Assembly (NCBI RefSeq): GCF_001748085.1
Contig: NZ_BBZK01000008.1
Span: 62,001 to 126,000, forward strand
DNA from: Streptomyces sp. TP-A0874
GTDB taxonomy: Bacteria > Actinomycetota > Actinomycetes > Streptomycetales > Streptomycetaceae
Direction of reading: 5' to 3'
Length of the DNA stretch: 64,000 bases
Below the pieces are notes generated by a model, which had not been told where the DNA came from, did no database searches, and worked only from the letters and a program-made list of their open reading frames with translations. The position numbers and the translations under genes were made by a program. Below are positions 10,107 through 19,321 of this stretch, piece by piece (position 1 is the first letter of the stretch; every line of letters starts with the position of its first letter).

Positions 10107-10859
10107 ATGGTGTCCCCGCCCGAACCGGACCACGACCAGTTCCGGGCACAGTCCCTGAACTACGCCTACGGCGGCTTCCCGGCGCTCAGCGATGTCTCGA
10201 TCAGCGTCCGGGAGGGCGAGGTGCTCGCCGTCTGCGGACCCCGCGGCAGCGGCAAGACCACCCTGCTCCAGTGCCTCGCCGGTCAACTGCTGCCGGCTGA
10301 GGGCGGCGAGATCTGGTTGGCGGACATCCCGCTGCACGCCCTCAGCGCGTCCGCTCGGGAGCGGGTGCGCCGGGAGCACTTCGGCTGGATCGACACCGAT
10401 CCGCAACTCGTCCCCGAGCTGAACGGCTGGGAGAACGCCGCCCTGCCGCTGCTGATGCGCGGGGTGGGCCACGGGGCCGCCAAGGCCGTGGCCCTCGAAT
10501 GGCTGGAGCGGCTCGACATCGGCGGATGCGCTCGGAAGCGGCCAGCCGCCCTCCTGCACGGCCAGCGGCAGCGCATCGCCGTCGCCCGGGGGCTCTGCGC
10601 CGAGCCGACCGTGCTCTTCGCCGACGACCCCACCGCCCGGCTGCACCGCACCGACGGGGTACATGTGCTGCGGACCATGCTGGCCGCCGCCCGCTCGCAC
10701 GGCATCACCGTGCTGCTGGCCACCCACGACCCCGAGGCAGCGGCGCACGCGGACCGCACTCTCCGGCTCATCGACGGCCGTTCCGGCGAGGCGGCGGCAC
10801 CTCCGCCGGCCGTGCCCGAATCAGCGGAGGGCAGGCCGGCGTGCTCGCTCTCCGTCTAG
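10107..10859 (+). CDS. MacB/LolD-like ABC ATPase with degenerate motifs
   Basis: ATP-binding subunit of an FtsX-type ABC system, 250 residues. GGAGG 9 nt upstream supports the ATG. Walker A is intact (GPRGSGKTT, about residues 49-57) and the H-loop is present (LLATHDPEAA). By comparison with LolD/MacB the Q-loop VFQ reads IDT, the signature LSGGQ reads LLHGQ, the Walker B glutamate is aspartate (FADDPT), and the D-loop reads ARLHR. Such changes usually lower or abolish hydrolysis, so it may be slow, regulatory or a non-exporting partner. The downstream permease start lies within its last codons. Confidence 0.8.
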   Translation: MVSPPEPDHDQFRAQSLNYAYGGFPALSDVSISVREGEVLAVCGPRGSGKTTLLQCLAGQLLPAEGGEIWLADIPLHALSASARERVRREHFGWIDTDPQLVPELNGWENAALPLLMRGVGHGAAKAVALEWLERLDIGGCARKRPAALLHGQRQRIAVARGLCAEPTVLFADDPTARLHRTDGVHVLRTMLAAARSHGITVLLATHDPEAAAHADRTLRLIDGRSGEAAAPPPAVPESAEGRPACSLSV

Positions 10860-12037
10860 CCCGGGGCGCGCGCCCGCTGGCGCTGCTGCGCGCGCTGCTC
10901 GTCGCCGCGGCGGCCGGCGGCGTCGGCTTCCTGCTGCTCAGCAGCGTGGGCCACGCCATGGCGCATCCGGGCGACACCGACGGTTCGATTCTGCGACTGC
11001 TGTGGTGTCTGGTGCCGCTGGCGGCAGTGGTGCAGTTGGCGTCGGCGATGGCCCGAACGACCGCGGCCGGCCGGCCCGGGCGCGGACTGGCCGCGGCCGG
11101 GCTGGGGCCGGTGCGGCTCGCCCTCCTCGGTGCCGTCTCGACCGCCCTGTTCTGCACCCTGGGCAGTGTGTCGGCGCTGCTCGCCTTCCTCTTCCTCCGC
11201 GGAGACCTCGGGTTCGGGGCCATGAGCGGCTCCGCGGAGGAGTTCCTGGGCAGCAACCGACCACTGCCGCTGGCCGCCTCCCTGACGCTGCTCGCCGCGG
11301 TGCCGCTGCTCGCCTCCGCCGGGGCCGCCCTGACCGTGCGCTCGGCTCCGCCGCGGTCGCCGGCCGGCCGCGGGGCGGCTCCCACCGGGGCGCCGGTGGC
11401 CGGCCGTGGCCCCTCCGAGAGCCGGCTGCCTGCCGCGCTGCCGTGGGGCACGGCGGTGACGGCGGCCGGGCTGGCACTCGGCGCCTACGCCTACAGCTCC
11501 GCTCTCGCTGCCGCGCCCCACGGCCGGGTGGAGAACATCCCGCCGGGCCTGGTCGGCGGCTGGGTGCTCATCACCTTCGGGCTGGCCATCGCCTGCCCCG
11601 GCCTCGCCCACGTCTGCGGCCGACTGGTCGCGGCCGGCCGGCCAGGGGCGACGCGCCTGTTGGCCGGCCGGGTGCTCCAGGAGGAGGCGCAGCGGATCGG
11701 CCGTCCGCTCGGGGTGCTCTGCTCGGTGGCCGCCGCCGGGATCGCGGCGAGCAGGTTCCGCCAGGCCACGTCGACGCCCACCACCGCCCAGGACTGGGGG
11801 CCGCTCGCCGCGCTCGGTGCCGGGCTGGTGCTGGCCTGCGCGCTCGTCACCGTCCTGACCGCGGTGGCGGAGTCCAGGGCGTCCCGAGACCACACGACCT
11901 CGGCGCTACGGCGGATCGGCGCCCCCGCCGCGCTGCTCCGGCGTGCGGCGGCGCTCCGCGCGGCGGTGCTGCTGGCGGTGCTGGCACCCACCACCTGGGG
12001 CATCGCCGAGCTGGCCACCATGCCGCTGAACCGCTGA
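10841..12037 (+). CDS. FtsX/MacB-like ABC permease (398 aa)
   Basis: Membrane protein with about eight to nine hydrophobic segments. The GTG start is 10 nt after GGAGG and overlaps the ATPase gene by 19 bp; the longer open frame is an out-of-frame shadow of the ATPase. Two loops resemble the coupling regions of actinomycete FtsX permeases: one near GRGLAAAGLGPVRLALLG and a second near TTSALRRIGAPAALLRRA. Segments one to four and five to nine look like two halves of a duplicated permease. Substrate is unknown; the family exports lipids, peptides or drugs, or transmits mechanical signals. Confidence 0.72.
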   Translation: MLALRLARGARPLALLRALLVAAAAGGVGFLLLSSVGHAMAHPGDTDGSILRLLWCLVPLAAVVQLASAMARTTAAGRPGRGLAAAGLGPVRLALLGAVSTALFCTLGSVSALLAFLFLRGDLGFGAMSGSAEEFLGSNRPLPLAASLTLLAAVPLLASAGAALTVRSAPPRSPAGRGAAPTGAPVAGRGPSESRLPAALPWGTAVTAAGLALGAYAYSSALAAAPHGRVENIPPGLVGGWVLITFGLAIACPGLAHVCGRLVAAGRPGATRLLAGRVLQEEAQRIGRPLGVLCSVAAAGIAASRFRQATSTPTTAQDWGPLAALGAGLVLACALVTVLTAVAESRASRDHTTSALRRIGAPAALLRRAAALRAAVLLAVLAPTTWGIAELATMPLNR

Positions 12038-12144
12038 ACCGCTGGGCCACTGAGCCGGTGAGCTGCTGAGGCGTGGTCTCGCCGCACACCTCGGCTACGG
12101 ACGGTCACCGTTCCACCAGGGGCGTCCTCGCGGGACGAGCGTTC

Positions 12145-13194
12145 TCAGACCGCCGAGGACGGGCCCGCCCCGCCCAGGACGACGACGTCCTCCGCGGCGA
12201 AGGCGACCCCGACCAGTTCCCCGGTCTCGGGCGCCGCCGGCAACGCGCACACGGCCTCCAACGGCGGCTCCGCCGTAGCGGGCTGGAGCCGCAGGGCGAC
12301 GTGGTCGCCCTGGAAGGTGCGGGCGGTCACCGTACACGGCAGGCCCTCGGCGGGCGGCACCAGGCGCACCCCCGTGGGCCGGATCAGCAGCCGGCACCCA
12401 CCGGCCGGGGTGCCCTCGGGGACCGGAACCTTGCCCCACGGTGTGGCCGCCTGGGGACCGGACACCTCCGCGGTGACCACGTTCTCGAAACCGAGGAAGC
12501 GGGCCACGAACTCGTCCGCGGGCTGCCGCCACACCTCCAGCGGGCTGCCGGTCTGCGCGATCCTCCCGTCCTGCATCACCACCACCCGGTCGGCCAGCGC
12601 GAAGGCCTCTCCCTGATCGTGGGTGACGGCGAGGACCGTGGTACCCAGCCGCCGGAAGAGCGTGCGCAGCTCCACCACCAGGTGCTCCCGCAGCCTCCGG
12701 TCCAACTGGCCGAGCGGCTCGTCGAGCATCAGCACCCGGGGCTCGGGGGCCAGCGCCCTCGCCAGCGCCACCCGCTGCTGCTCGCCGCCGGAGAGGGCGT
12801 CGACAGTCCGCCGCCCGGCGCCCGGCAGACCCACCATGTCGAGCAGCGAGTCCACACGGCGCGCCCGCTCGGCCGAGGGCACCTTGCGCATCCGGAGCCC
12901 GAAGGCGACGTTGCCGGCCACATCGCGATGCGGGAAGAGCTGGTGGTCCTGGAACATCAGCCCCACCCCGCGCCGGTGCGCCGGTACCCCGCTCTGGTCC
13001 CGGCCGGTCAGCACCACCCGCCCGGTGTCGGCCTGCTCCAACCCCGCGACGACCCGCAGCAAGGTCGACTTGCCACTGCCGCTCGGCCCCAACAGGCAGA
13101 CCGTCTCGTGCTCTGCCACCGAGAGGTCCACACCGTCCAGGGCGACCCGGTCTCCGAAGCGCACGGACACCTTTTCCAGCCGCAGCAGCGCCAT
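12145..13194 (-). CDS. thiQ: Thiamine ABC transporter ATPase
   Basis: Cytoplasmic ATPase, 349 residues, with Walker A GPSGSGKST at about 36-44, signature LSGGE at 134-138, Walker B LMLDEP at 155-160 and a C-terminal TOBE-like region. It is the last gene of an operon headed by a TPP riboswitch and its ATG is 1 nt from the permease stop. Length and architecture are those of the iron/thiamine/polyamine class. Thiamine (or a phosphate or precursor of it) is inferred from the riboswitch and the binding protein. Confidence 0.88.
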   Translation of the reverse strand: MALLRLEKVSVRFGDRVALDGVDLSVAEHETVCLLGPSGSGKSTLLRVVAGLEQADTGRVVLTGRDQSGVPAHRRGVGLMFQDHQLFPHRDVAGNVAFGLRMRKVPSAERARRVDSLLDMVGLPGAGRRTVDALSGGEQQRVALARALAPEPRVLMLDEPLGQLDRRLREHLVVELRTLFRRLGTTVLAVTHDQGEAFALADRVVVMQDGRIAQTGSPLEVWRQPADEFVARFLGFENVVTAEVSGPQAATPWGKVPVPEGTPAGGCRLLIRPTGVRLVPPAEGLPCTVTARTFQGDHVALRLQPATAEPPLEAVCALPAAPETGELVGVAFAAEDVVVLGGAGPSSAV

Positions 13195-13195
13195 G

Positions 13196-14914
13196 TCAGA
13201 ACTCCCCGGAACGGTTGACGTCGATACGTTCGAGGGCCAGCAGGGCAGCCGCGCATACCAGCATCAGCAGGGTGCTCAGCGCCATCGCCTGGCCGTAGTT
13301 GGTCGCCCCGGCCCGTCCCAGCAGCCGGGCCACCGCCACCGGCAGCGTGGGGCTGTCGGCCCGGGCGATGAACACCGTGGCGCCGAACTCGCCCAGCGAG
13401 ACCGCGAACGCGAAGCCCGCGGCCACCAGCACGGCCCTCCGCACCATCGGCAGCTCCACCTCTCGCCAGGCGCGCAGCGGGGAGGCGCCCAGCACTGCGG
13501 CGGCCTCCCGCAGCCGGCCGTCGACGGCCCGCAGCACCGGCAGCATGGTGCGCACCACGAACGGCACCCCGATCAGCGCCTGCGCCAGCGGGACCAGCAG
13601 CCAGGAGGAGCGCAGGTCCAGCGGCGGCTTGTCGAGGGTGATCAGGAAGCCGAAGCCGACGGTCACCGCGGAGGTGCCCAGCGGCAGCATCAGCAGCGCG
13701 TCGAACCCGCGCACCAGCCTGCCGGCGCGCCGGGTGAGCGCCGCCGCGGCCAAACCGCCGACCAGCAGCGCGATCACCGTGGCCACCGCGGCGTACCCGA
13801 GCGAGTTGGCGATCGCCTCCAGCGGCGGGACCAGGAACGTACCGCCGTCGGTGGAGGCGAGCGCCCGGTAGAACCACAGCCCGTAGCCCTCCGGGCCGTG
13901 CAGCGACCGTTCGACGAGCACGCCCAGCGGCAGCAGGAGCAGCAGGGCCATCACGGAGACGTTGCCGAGCACGAGTGTCCAGGCCGCCCAGCCGCGCGGT
14001 CGGCGGGCCGTCCCCGCGGCGTCCACCAGGCGCAGCTCGCTCTCCCGGCGGCGCACGGTCCTGGCGTGGAACAGCAACAGCGCCGCCACCGCCGCGAACT
14101 GCACCAGGGTGAGGACCGCCGCCGTCGGCAGCGCCAGCAGCTGTGCGGTCTGCCGGTAGATCTCCACCTCCAGCGTGGCGTAGCCCGGGCCGCCCAGGAT
14201 CTGCACCACCCCGAAGGAGGTGAAGGTGAAGAGGAAGACCATCAGTGCGGCGGCGGCCACCGCGGGCGCCAGCGCCGGCAGGGTGATCCTGGTCCAGGCC
14301 GCGAGCCGGCCGGCTCCCAGCACCCGGGCCGCCTCCTCCTGCCGCGGGTCGAGCTGCGCCCAGAGCCCGCCCACCGTGCGGACCACCACCGCGTAGTTGA
14401 AGAACACGTGGGCGAGCAGGATCGCCCATACGGTGGTGTCGAGCCGTACGCCCCACAGCTCGTCGAGCAGCCCGCCGCGCCCGAGCAGGCCCAGGAAGGC
14501 CGAGCCGACGACGACGGTAGGGAGCACGAACGGCACCACCACGACCGCCCGGAGCAGCCGCTTGCCGGGGAAGTCGAAGCGGGCGAAGACATAGGCGCCC
14601 GGCAGTGCGACAGCCAGTGTCAGGGCAGTGGACGCCACCGCCTGCCAGCAGGTGAACCAGAGCACGTGGAGGACGTCCGGATCGGTCAGCACCTCCCCGA
14701 CCCGGCCCAGTCGCCACTCTCCGCCCTCGCGCAGGCCGCGTCCGACGATGGCGGAGACGGGGTAGCCGAAGAACACCGCGAAGAAGGCGACCGGAACCGC
14801 CATCAGCGCCAGCCGCAGCGCGGTACTGGAGATCTTCTTCGGCTCCCGGCGGACACCGGGGAGCCGCCGTCCCCCGGTGCCCGCCGGGCCCGCCCCCTGG
14901 GGGCGGCCGGTCAC
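13196..14914 (-). CDS. thiP: Thiamine ABC transporter permease, fused two-domain
   Basis: Membrane subunit of 572 residues carrying two permease domains in one chain, as in ThiP and FbpB proteins, with roughly twelve hydrophobic segments. Both EAA loops are visible: EEAARVLGAGRLAAWTRITLP in the first half and REAAAVLGASPLRAWREVELP in the second. The GTG start overlaps the thiB stop as GTGA; the ATG further upstream lies inside thiB and is not needed. The fusion means only one gene is required to build the channel dimer. Confidence 0.88.
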   Translation of the reverse strand: MTGRPQGAGPAGTGGRRLPGVRREPKKISSTALRLALMAVPVAFFAVFFGYPVSAIVGRGLREGGEWRLGRVGEVLTDPDVLHVLWFTCWQAVASTALTLAVALPGAYVFARFDFPGKRLLRAVVVVPFVLPTVVVGSAFLGLLGRGGLLDELWGVRLDTTVWAILLAHVFFNYAVVVRTVGGLWAQLDPRQEEAARVLGAGRLAAWTRITLPALAPAVAAAALMVFLFTFTSFGVVQILGGPGYATLEVEIYRQTAQLLALPTAAVLTLVQFAAVAALLLFHARTVRRRESELRLVDAAGTARRPRGWAAWTLVLGNVSVMALLLLLPLGVLVERSLHGPEGYGLWFYRALASTDGGTFLVPPLEAIANSLGYAAVATVIALLVGGLAAAALTRRAGRLVRGFDALLMLPLGTSAVTVGFGFLITLDKPPLDLRSSWLLVPLAQALIGVPFVVRTMLPVLRAVDGRLREAAAVLGASPLRAWREVELPMVRRAVLVAAGFAFAVSLGEFGATVFIARADSPTLPVAVARLLGRAGATNYGQAMALSTLLMLVCAAALLALERIDVNRSGEF

Positions 14915-16002
14915 TTCCGGACGAGCGAGGACCACGTCTTGACCCACTGCTCCCGGTGCTCGGCGATCTTCTCGGGGGCCAGGGTGGCCGGCTCCTCCAC
15001 GGTCGCGCCGTACTTGGTGAACAGCTCGGGAAGCTCGGCGTCCTGCCGTGCCGGGTGGACGAACATCTGCATCGGCACGTCCTCCTGGAACTCCTTGCTG
15101 AGCAGGAAGTCCAGCAGCTTCTTACCGCCCTGCTCGTTCTTCGCGCCCTCCAGCAGGCCGGCGAACTCGATCTGGCGGAAGCAGGTGCCGGTCGCCACTC
15201 CGGTGGGTCCCTCTTCGGCCTCCGGCTCGAGGTCCATCGCCTCGGCAGGCGGGCTGGAGGCGTACGAGACCACCAGCGGCCGGTCGCCCTTGCCCGTGCC
15301 GCCCGCCGAGCCCGAGAAGCGGTCGTTGTAGGCCTGCTCCCAGCCGTCGACGACCTCCACGCCGTTGGCCTGGAGCTTCTTCCAGTAGTCCGGCCAGCCG
15401 TCCTCGCCGTACTCGGCGACCGTGCCGAGCAGGAAGGCCAGCCCTGGCGAGGAGGTGGCGGCGTTCTCGGTGACCAGCAGGTTCTTGTACTCGGGCTTGA
15501 CCAGGTCGGCGAAGCTCTCCGGTGGTGCCAGCTTCTTTTCGGCGAAGTACTTCCGGTCGTAGTTCACGCAGATGTCACCGGTGTCGATCGGGGTGACCCG
15601 GTGGCGGTCGCCGTCCAGCCGGAGCGCCTCGGGAACGCGGTCGAGGTCCCGGGCCTCGTAGGGCGCGAAGACGTCGTTCTCCAGGGCCCGGGAGAGCAGG
15701 GTGTTGTCCACCCCGAAGAACACGTCGCCCGGCGGATTCCCCTTCGCCAGGATCGCCTGGTTCAGCGCCGATCCCGCGTCTCCGGCCCGCGCTATCTCCA
15801 CCTGGTAGCCGGTCTCGTCGGTGAACTCCTTCAGCACGTCCTCCGAGACGGCGAAGGAGTCATGGCTGACGAGCGTGACGGTCTTCTTCTTGGAGCCGCC
15901 TGCTGCGGAGTCCTCCGATTCCCCGCAGGCGGCGAGCGCGGTGAGCCCGAGCGCGCCGGCCACGAGCGCGGCCACGGTTCTGCTCCGGTTCTGGATGGTC
16001 AT
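14911..16002 (-). CDS. thiB: Thiamine-binding lipoprotein
   Basis: Solute-binding protein of the TbpA/ThiB family, 363 residues. The ATG chosen is preceded by GGGAGG and gives a signal peptide with lipobox LAAC near residue 25, followed by an acidic/Ser linker. Family blocks VTLVSHDSFAVSE, DVFFGVDNTLLSRAL and TPIDTGDICVNYDR are clear. The TPP riboswitch lies in its leader about 56 nt upstream. The ribosome site falls in a small dyad (TGGG-AGGCA-CCCA), which hints at translational control. Confidence 0.92.
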   Translation of the reverse strand: MTIQNRSRTVAALVAGALGLTALAACGESEDSAAGGSKKKTVTLVSHDSFAVSEDVLKEFTDETGYQVEIARAGDAGSALNQAILAKGNPPGDVFFGVDNTLLSRALENDVFAPYEARDLDRVPEALRLDGDRHRVTPIDTGDICVNYDRKYFAEKKLAPPESFADLVKPEYKNLLVTENAATSSPGLAFLLGTVAEYGEDGWPDYWKKLQANGVEVVDGWEQAYNDRFSGSAGGTGKGDRPLVVSYASSPPAEAMDLEPEAEEGPTGVATGTCFRQIEFAGLLEGAKNEQGGKKLLDFLLSKEFQEDVPMQMFVHPARQDAELPELFTKYGATVEEPATLAPEKIAEHREQWVKTWSSLVRK

Positions 16003-16057
16003 GACTGGGTGCCTCCCATGGCGTGGGCAGGGCACGGCAGCTCGAGGTTGGGACCGA

Positions 16058-16139
16058 ACTCCCTACGCCGGTACTACCCGGTTCAGGTTCTAGGGTCTGC
16101 GGCCGGTGCCGCACTCTCAGCGCTGTGCGCTCCCCTGTC
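16058..16139 (-). ncRNA. TPP riboswitch (THI element)
   Basis: Read on the minus strand, the leader contains the two conserved TPP-aptamer blocks: GCGCTGAGAGTGCGG near 16125-16111 and ACCCTAGAACCTGAACCGGG near 16095-16076, ending in GCGTAGGGAG. The order and sequence match the thi-box aptamer. It controls the thiBPQ importer; binding of thiamine pyrophosphate should reduce expression. No T-run terminator follows, so translational occlusion is the likely mode. Confidence 0.95.
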
Positions 16140-16242
16140 GGAATGTTTACTGTTCGACAGTTTTGCTCTGAGCCTACCCCGAGCCCGCCGTCCGCGTTCA
16201 AGAGGCCCGGTTCCGGGGGCCGGTGCTACGGCCGGAGGCCGC

Positions 16243-17349
16243 TCAGCGCTCCGCGGCAGCGAGTTGCCCGCAGGCTCCGTCGATCTCCTGCCCCCGGGTG
16301 TCCCGCACCGTGACCGGCACCCCATGCGCTTCCAGCGCCGCGATGAAGGCCTTCTCGTCCTCGGGGCGGGAGGCCGTCCACTTCGACCCGGGCGTGGGGT
16401 TCAGCGGGATCAGGTTGACGTGCACCCGGCGGTTCTTGAGCAGCCGGCCCAACCGGTCACCGCGCCACGCCTGGTCGTTGATGTCCCGGATCAGCGCGTA
16501 CTCGATGGAGATCCGGCGGCCCGACTTGTCCGCGTACTCCCAGGCCGCGTCCAGGACCTCCCGGACCTTCCAGCGGGTGTTCACCGGCACCAGGGTGTCG
16601 CGAAGTTCGTCGTCCGGCGCGTGCAGGGAGACCGCGAGCCGGCAGCTGAAGCCCTCGTCGGCGAAGCGCAGCATCGCGGGGACGAGCCCCACGGTGGAGA
16701 CGGTGATGCCGCGCTGGGAGAGCCCCAGGCCGTCCGGCTCCGGGTCGGTGAGCCGGCGGATCGCGCCGACCACCCGGTTGTAGTTGGCGAGCGGCTCACC
16801 CATCCCCATGAAGACGATGTTCGACAGCCGGGCCGGTCCGCCCGGGATCTCGCCGTCCCGCAGCGCCCGCATCCCGTCGACGATCTGGTGCACGATCTCG
16901 GCCGTCGAGAGGTTCCGGTCGAGGCCGGCCTGACCGGTGGCGCAGAACGGGCAGTTCATACCGCAGCCGGCCTGGGAGGAGACGCACATCGTGACCCGGT
17001 CCGGGTAGCGCATCAGCACCGACTCGACCAGCGTCCCGTCGAAGAGCCGCCACAGCGTCTTCCGGGTGGTGTCCTCATCGCAGCTGATGTGCCGCACCAC
17101 GTTCATCAGGTCCGGCAGCAGCTCGGCCGCCAGTTTCTCCCGGGAGGCCGCGGGGACGTCGGTCCAGTCGCCCGGCTCGGCCGAGTAGCGGGCGAAGTAG
17201 TGGCGGGAGATCTGGCCGGCGCGGAACGGCTTCTCGCCGATCGCGGCGACGGCCTCCCGGCGCTGGGCGGGGGTGAGGTCGGCGAGGTGGCGCGGGGGCT
17301 TCTTGGCACCGCGCGGCACGGCGAAAGTGAGTTCTCCGGGCTTAGGCAT
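16243..17349 (-). CDS. rlmN: 23S rRNA (adenine-2503-C2) methyltransferase
   Basis: Radical-SAM dual-specificity methyltransferase that modifies A2503 of 23S rRNA and A37 of some tRNAs, 368 residues. The CX3CX2C iron-sulphur motif is CGMNCPFC with cysteines at about 129, 133 and 136, and a conserved C-terminal cysteine in DGACGQ near 360. [10 protein letters not shown] is the SAM-binding glycine region. The arginine-rich N-terminus is normal for actinomycetes. It lies between the thi operon and cdsA on the same strand; a hairpin upstream suggests separate transcription. Confidence 0.96.
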   Translation of the reverse strand: MPKPGELTFAVPRGAKKPPRHLADLTPAQRREAVAAIGEKPFRAGQISRHYFARYSAEPGDWTDVPAASREKLAAELLPDLMNVVRHISCDEDTTRKTLWRLFDGTLVESVLMRYPDRVTMCVSSQAGCGMNCPFCATGQAGLDRNLSTAEIVHQIVDGMRALRDGEIPGGPARLSNIVFMGMGEPLANYNRVVGAIRRLTDPEPDGLGLSQRGITVSTVGLVPAMLRFADEGFSCRLAVSLHAPDDELRDTLVPVNTRWKVREVLDAAWEYADKSGRRISIEYALIRDINDQAWRGDRLGRLLKNRRVHVNLIPLNPTPGSKWTASRPEDEKAFIAALEAHGVPVTVRDTRGQEIDGACGQLAAAER

Positions 17350-17489
17350 GGTGCAACCAGTCTCGCAGATGCCCGGTGGTGGCCGACCCCGCTCCGTCGA
17401 CAGCGGTGGGGACCTGGACTGGTCCCGGCCGTCCGCAGGTCGGGGTGTTCGTGGGGCAGCGGGCCCGGGAGCCGTGCCGAAGAGCGTCC

Positions 17490-17519
17490 GCCGCCCGGCC
17501 GCGACTGCGGCCGGGCGGC
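17490..17519 (-). terminator. Hairpin downstream of cdsA
   Basis: Perfect 13-bp GC-only stem (17490-17502 with 17507-17519) with a GACT loop. It lies in the cdsA-rlmN gap and probably ends the frr-cdsA transcript. Confidence 0.65.
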
Positions 17520-17533
17520 GCGCGGTGCCGTGC

Positions 17534-18622
17534 TCAGCCGGAGCCGACGAAGAGCACCAGGAGCAGCCAGGCGATCGGCGCGGTCGGCAGCAGCGAGTCG
17601 AGCCGGTCCATGATCCCGCCGTGGCCCGGCAGCAGGGTTCCCATGTCCTTGATGCCCAGATCCCGCTTGATCATGGATTCGCCGAGGTCGCCGAGGGTCG
17701 CGCTGGCCGCGACGGCGAGCCCAAGCAGCACGCCCTGCCACCAGCTGCCGCCGTCGATCAGGAAGTGCACGCACAACGCGCCGGCGGCCATCGCGAAGGA
17801 GACCGCCCCGATGAGCCCCTCGCGGGTCTTGCCGGGGCTGATCCGGGGGGCGAGCTTGCGCTTGCCGAAGCGCCAGCCGACCGCGTAGGCGCCGGTGTCG
17901 CTGACCACCGTCAGTATCAGGAAGGTCAGCACCCGCCAGGCGCCGTCCTCGGCCGCGAGCATGAGCGCGACGAAGGTGGCCAGGAACGGCACGTAGAAGA
18001 GGGCGAAGACCCCGGCGGTGACATCCCGCAGGTACTCCTCCGGCGGTTGCGCCATCCGCCAGACGAGCACCGCCAGCGCGGTGAGCGCCATCGCCACCCA
18101 GGCTCCGGTGGCACCGAGCACGTAGCCGGCCGCCACCATCGCCGCGCCCCCGGCCGCGAGCGGCACCAGCGGCGCCCGGATGCCCTTCTTCTCCCGCAAC
18201 CGGGAGGTCAGTTCCCAGAGTCCGACGACCACCGCAAGGACGATGACGCCGAGGAAGACGTCCTTCACGAAGAAGAGCGAGGCCACGATGACGGCGCCGA
18301 GTCCCACTCCCACCGCGATGGCCGAGGGCAGGTCCCGGCCTGCTCGCTTGCCTTTCCCCGGGGAACGTTCCCGGGCCGCGCTCCGCTGTTCCGGCGGCCG
18401 TTCCCCCTCGTCCCGCCGCGCACCGCCGACCGGGGAGCCGCTCGGTGCGGCCCTCCCCCGGTCTGGGTCGTCCTGGTCTCCGGCTGCTCCGGGCGCGGTG
18501 GGCATGTGCCGAGTCTGCGCCGCCTGCCCTACCGGGTGTGCGGGACCCGCCGAGGCATCCCCCTGGTCGGGCGGTCCCCAGTAGTCGGCGTGCGGTGGGG
18601 CGCCCGAGGAAGAGTGGTTCAT
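17534..18622 (-). CDS. cdsA: Phosphatidate cytidylyltransferase
   Basis: Integral membrane enzyme that makes CDP-diacylglycerol from phosphatidate and CTP, the branch point to phosphatidylinositol, phosphatidylethanolamine and cardiolipin. It has 362 residues and about eight hydrophobic segments. The family signature [20 protein letters not shown] continues into GIMDRLDS near residues 300-330. A polar, disordered N-terminal extension of about 110 residues, rich in Gly, Pro and charged residues, precedes the first membrane span. The start overlaps the frr stop by one base (TGATG), so the two are coupled. Confidence 0.95.
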   Translation of the reverse strand: MNHSSSGAPPHADYWGPPDQGDASAGPAHPVGQAAQTRHMPTAPGAAGDQDDPDRGRAAPSGSPVGGARRDEGERPPEQRSAARERSPGKGKRAGRDLPSAIAVGVGLGAVIVASLFFVKDVFLGVIVLAVVVGLWELTSRLREKKGIRAPLVPLAAGGAAMVAAGYVLGATGAWVAMALTALAVLVWRMAQPPEEYLRDVTAGVFALFYVPFLATFVALMLAAEDGAWRVLTFLILTVVSDTGAYAVGWRFGKRKLAPRISPGKTREGLIGAVSFAMAAGALCVHFLIDGGSWWQGVLLGLAVAASATLGDLGESMIKRDLGIKDMGTLLPGHGGIMDRLDSLLPTAPIAWLLLVLFVGSG

Positions 18623-19179
18623 CAGACCTCGAGCAGCTCGGCTTCCTTGTGCTTGAGCAGCTCGTCCACCTGCGCGACGTACTTCGCGGTGGTGTCGTCG
18701 AGCTCCTTCTCCGCGCGGCGGCCCTCGTCCTCGCCGACCTCGCCGTCCTTGACGAGCCGGTCGATGCTCTCCTTGGCCTTGCGCCGGACGCTGCGGATCG
18801 AGATCTTCGAGTCCTCGGCCTTGTTCCGGGCGACCTTGATGAACTCCTTGCGGCGCTCCTGGGTGAGCTCCGGGAACACCACCCGGATGATGTTCCCGTC
18901 GTTGCTCGGGTTGACCCCGAGGTCCGAGTCCCGGATCGCCTGCTCGATGTTGCGGAGCGAGGACTTGTCGAACGGTGTGACCACGGCCATCCGCGGCTCC
19001 GGTACCGAGAACGACGCCAACTGGTTGATCGGGGTCAGCGCACCGTAGTACTCGGCCACGATCTTGTTGAACATCGCCGGGTGCGCACGGCCGGTGCGGA
19101 TCGCGGCGAAGTCCTCCTTGGCGACCACGACGGCCTTTTCCATCTTCTCCTCGGCCTCGAGGAGGCTCTCTTCGATCAC
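18622..19179 (-). CDS. frr: Ribosome recycling factor
   Basis: Splits post-termination 70S ribosomes together with EF-G. It has 185 residues, the family's normal length. Two GTG codons are adjacent; I chose the second because AGGAG is then 6 nt away rather than 3, which gives the N-terminus [13 protein letters not shown]. The conserved [10 protein letters not shown] and [11 protein letters not shown] blocks are present. It is followed directly by cdsA and preceded by pyrH, the usual tsf-pyrH-frr-cdsA order. Confidence 0.97.
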   Translation of the reverse strand: MIEESLLEAEEKMEKAVVVAKEDFAAIRTGRAHPAMFNKIVAEYYGALTPINQLASFSVPEPRMAVVTPFDKSSLRNIEQAIRDSDLGVNPSNDGNIIRVVFPELTQERRKEFIKVARNKAEDSKISIRSVRRKAKESIDRLVKDGEVGEDEGRRAEKELDDTTAKYVAQVDELLKHKEAELLEV

Positions 19180-19281
19180 CACTTGCTCCTGGTGTTATCG
19201 GTAAGCAGAGACTCGCCCCTGCGCGCGTCTACTCCTGCACGGTGTCGGACCGGCAGGCGATTGTCCATCCCCGAACGCGGT

Positions 19282-19298
19282 CTTCCCCCACGGGGAAG
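19282..19298 (-). terminator. Short hairpin downstream of pyrH
   Basis: 7-bp stem CTTCCCC/GGGGAAG with a 3-nt loop in the pyrH-frr gap. It is a weak candidate for partial termination or mRNA processing. Confidence 0.35.
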
Positions 19299-19321
19299 GC
19301 TCCATGTGCGGAGAGAGTGCA

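Noticed and set aside
10107..12037. ABC pair as a drug-resistance exporter or lantibiotic immunity system
   Set aside because: No biosynthetic or resistance gene lies nearby, and the ATPase motifs are degenerate.
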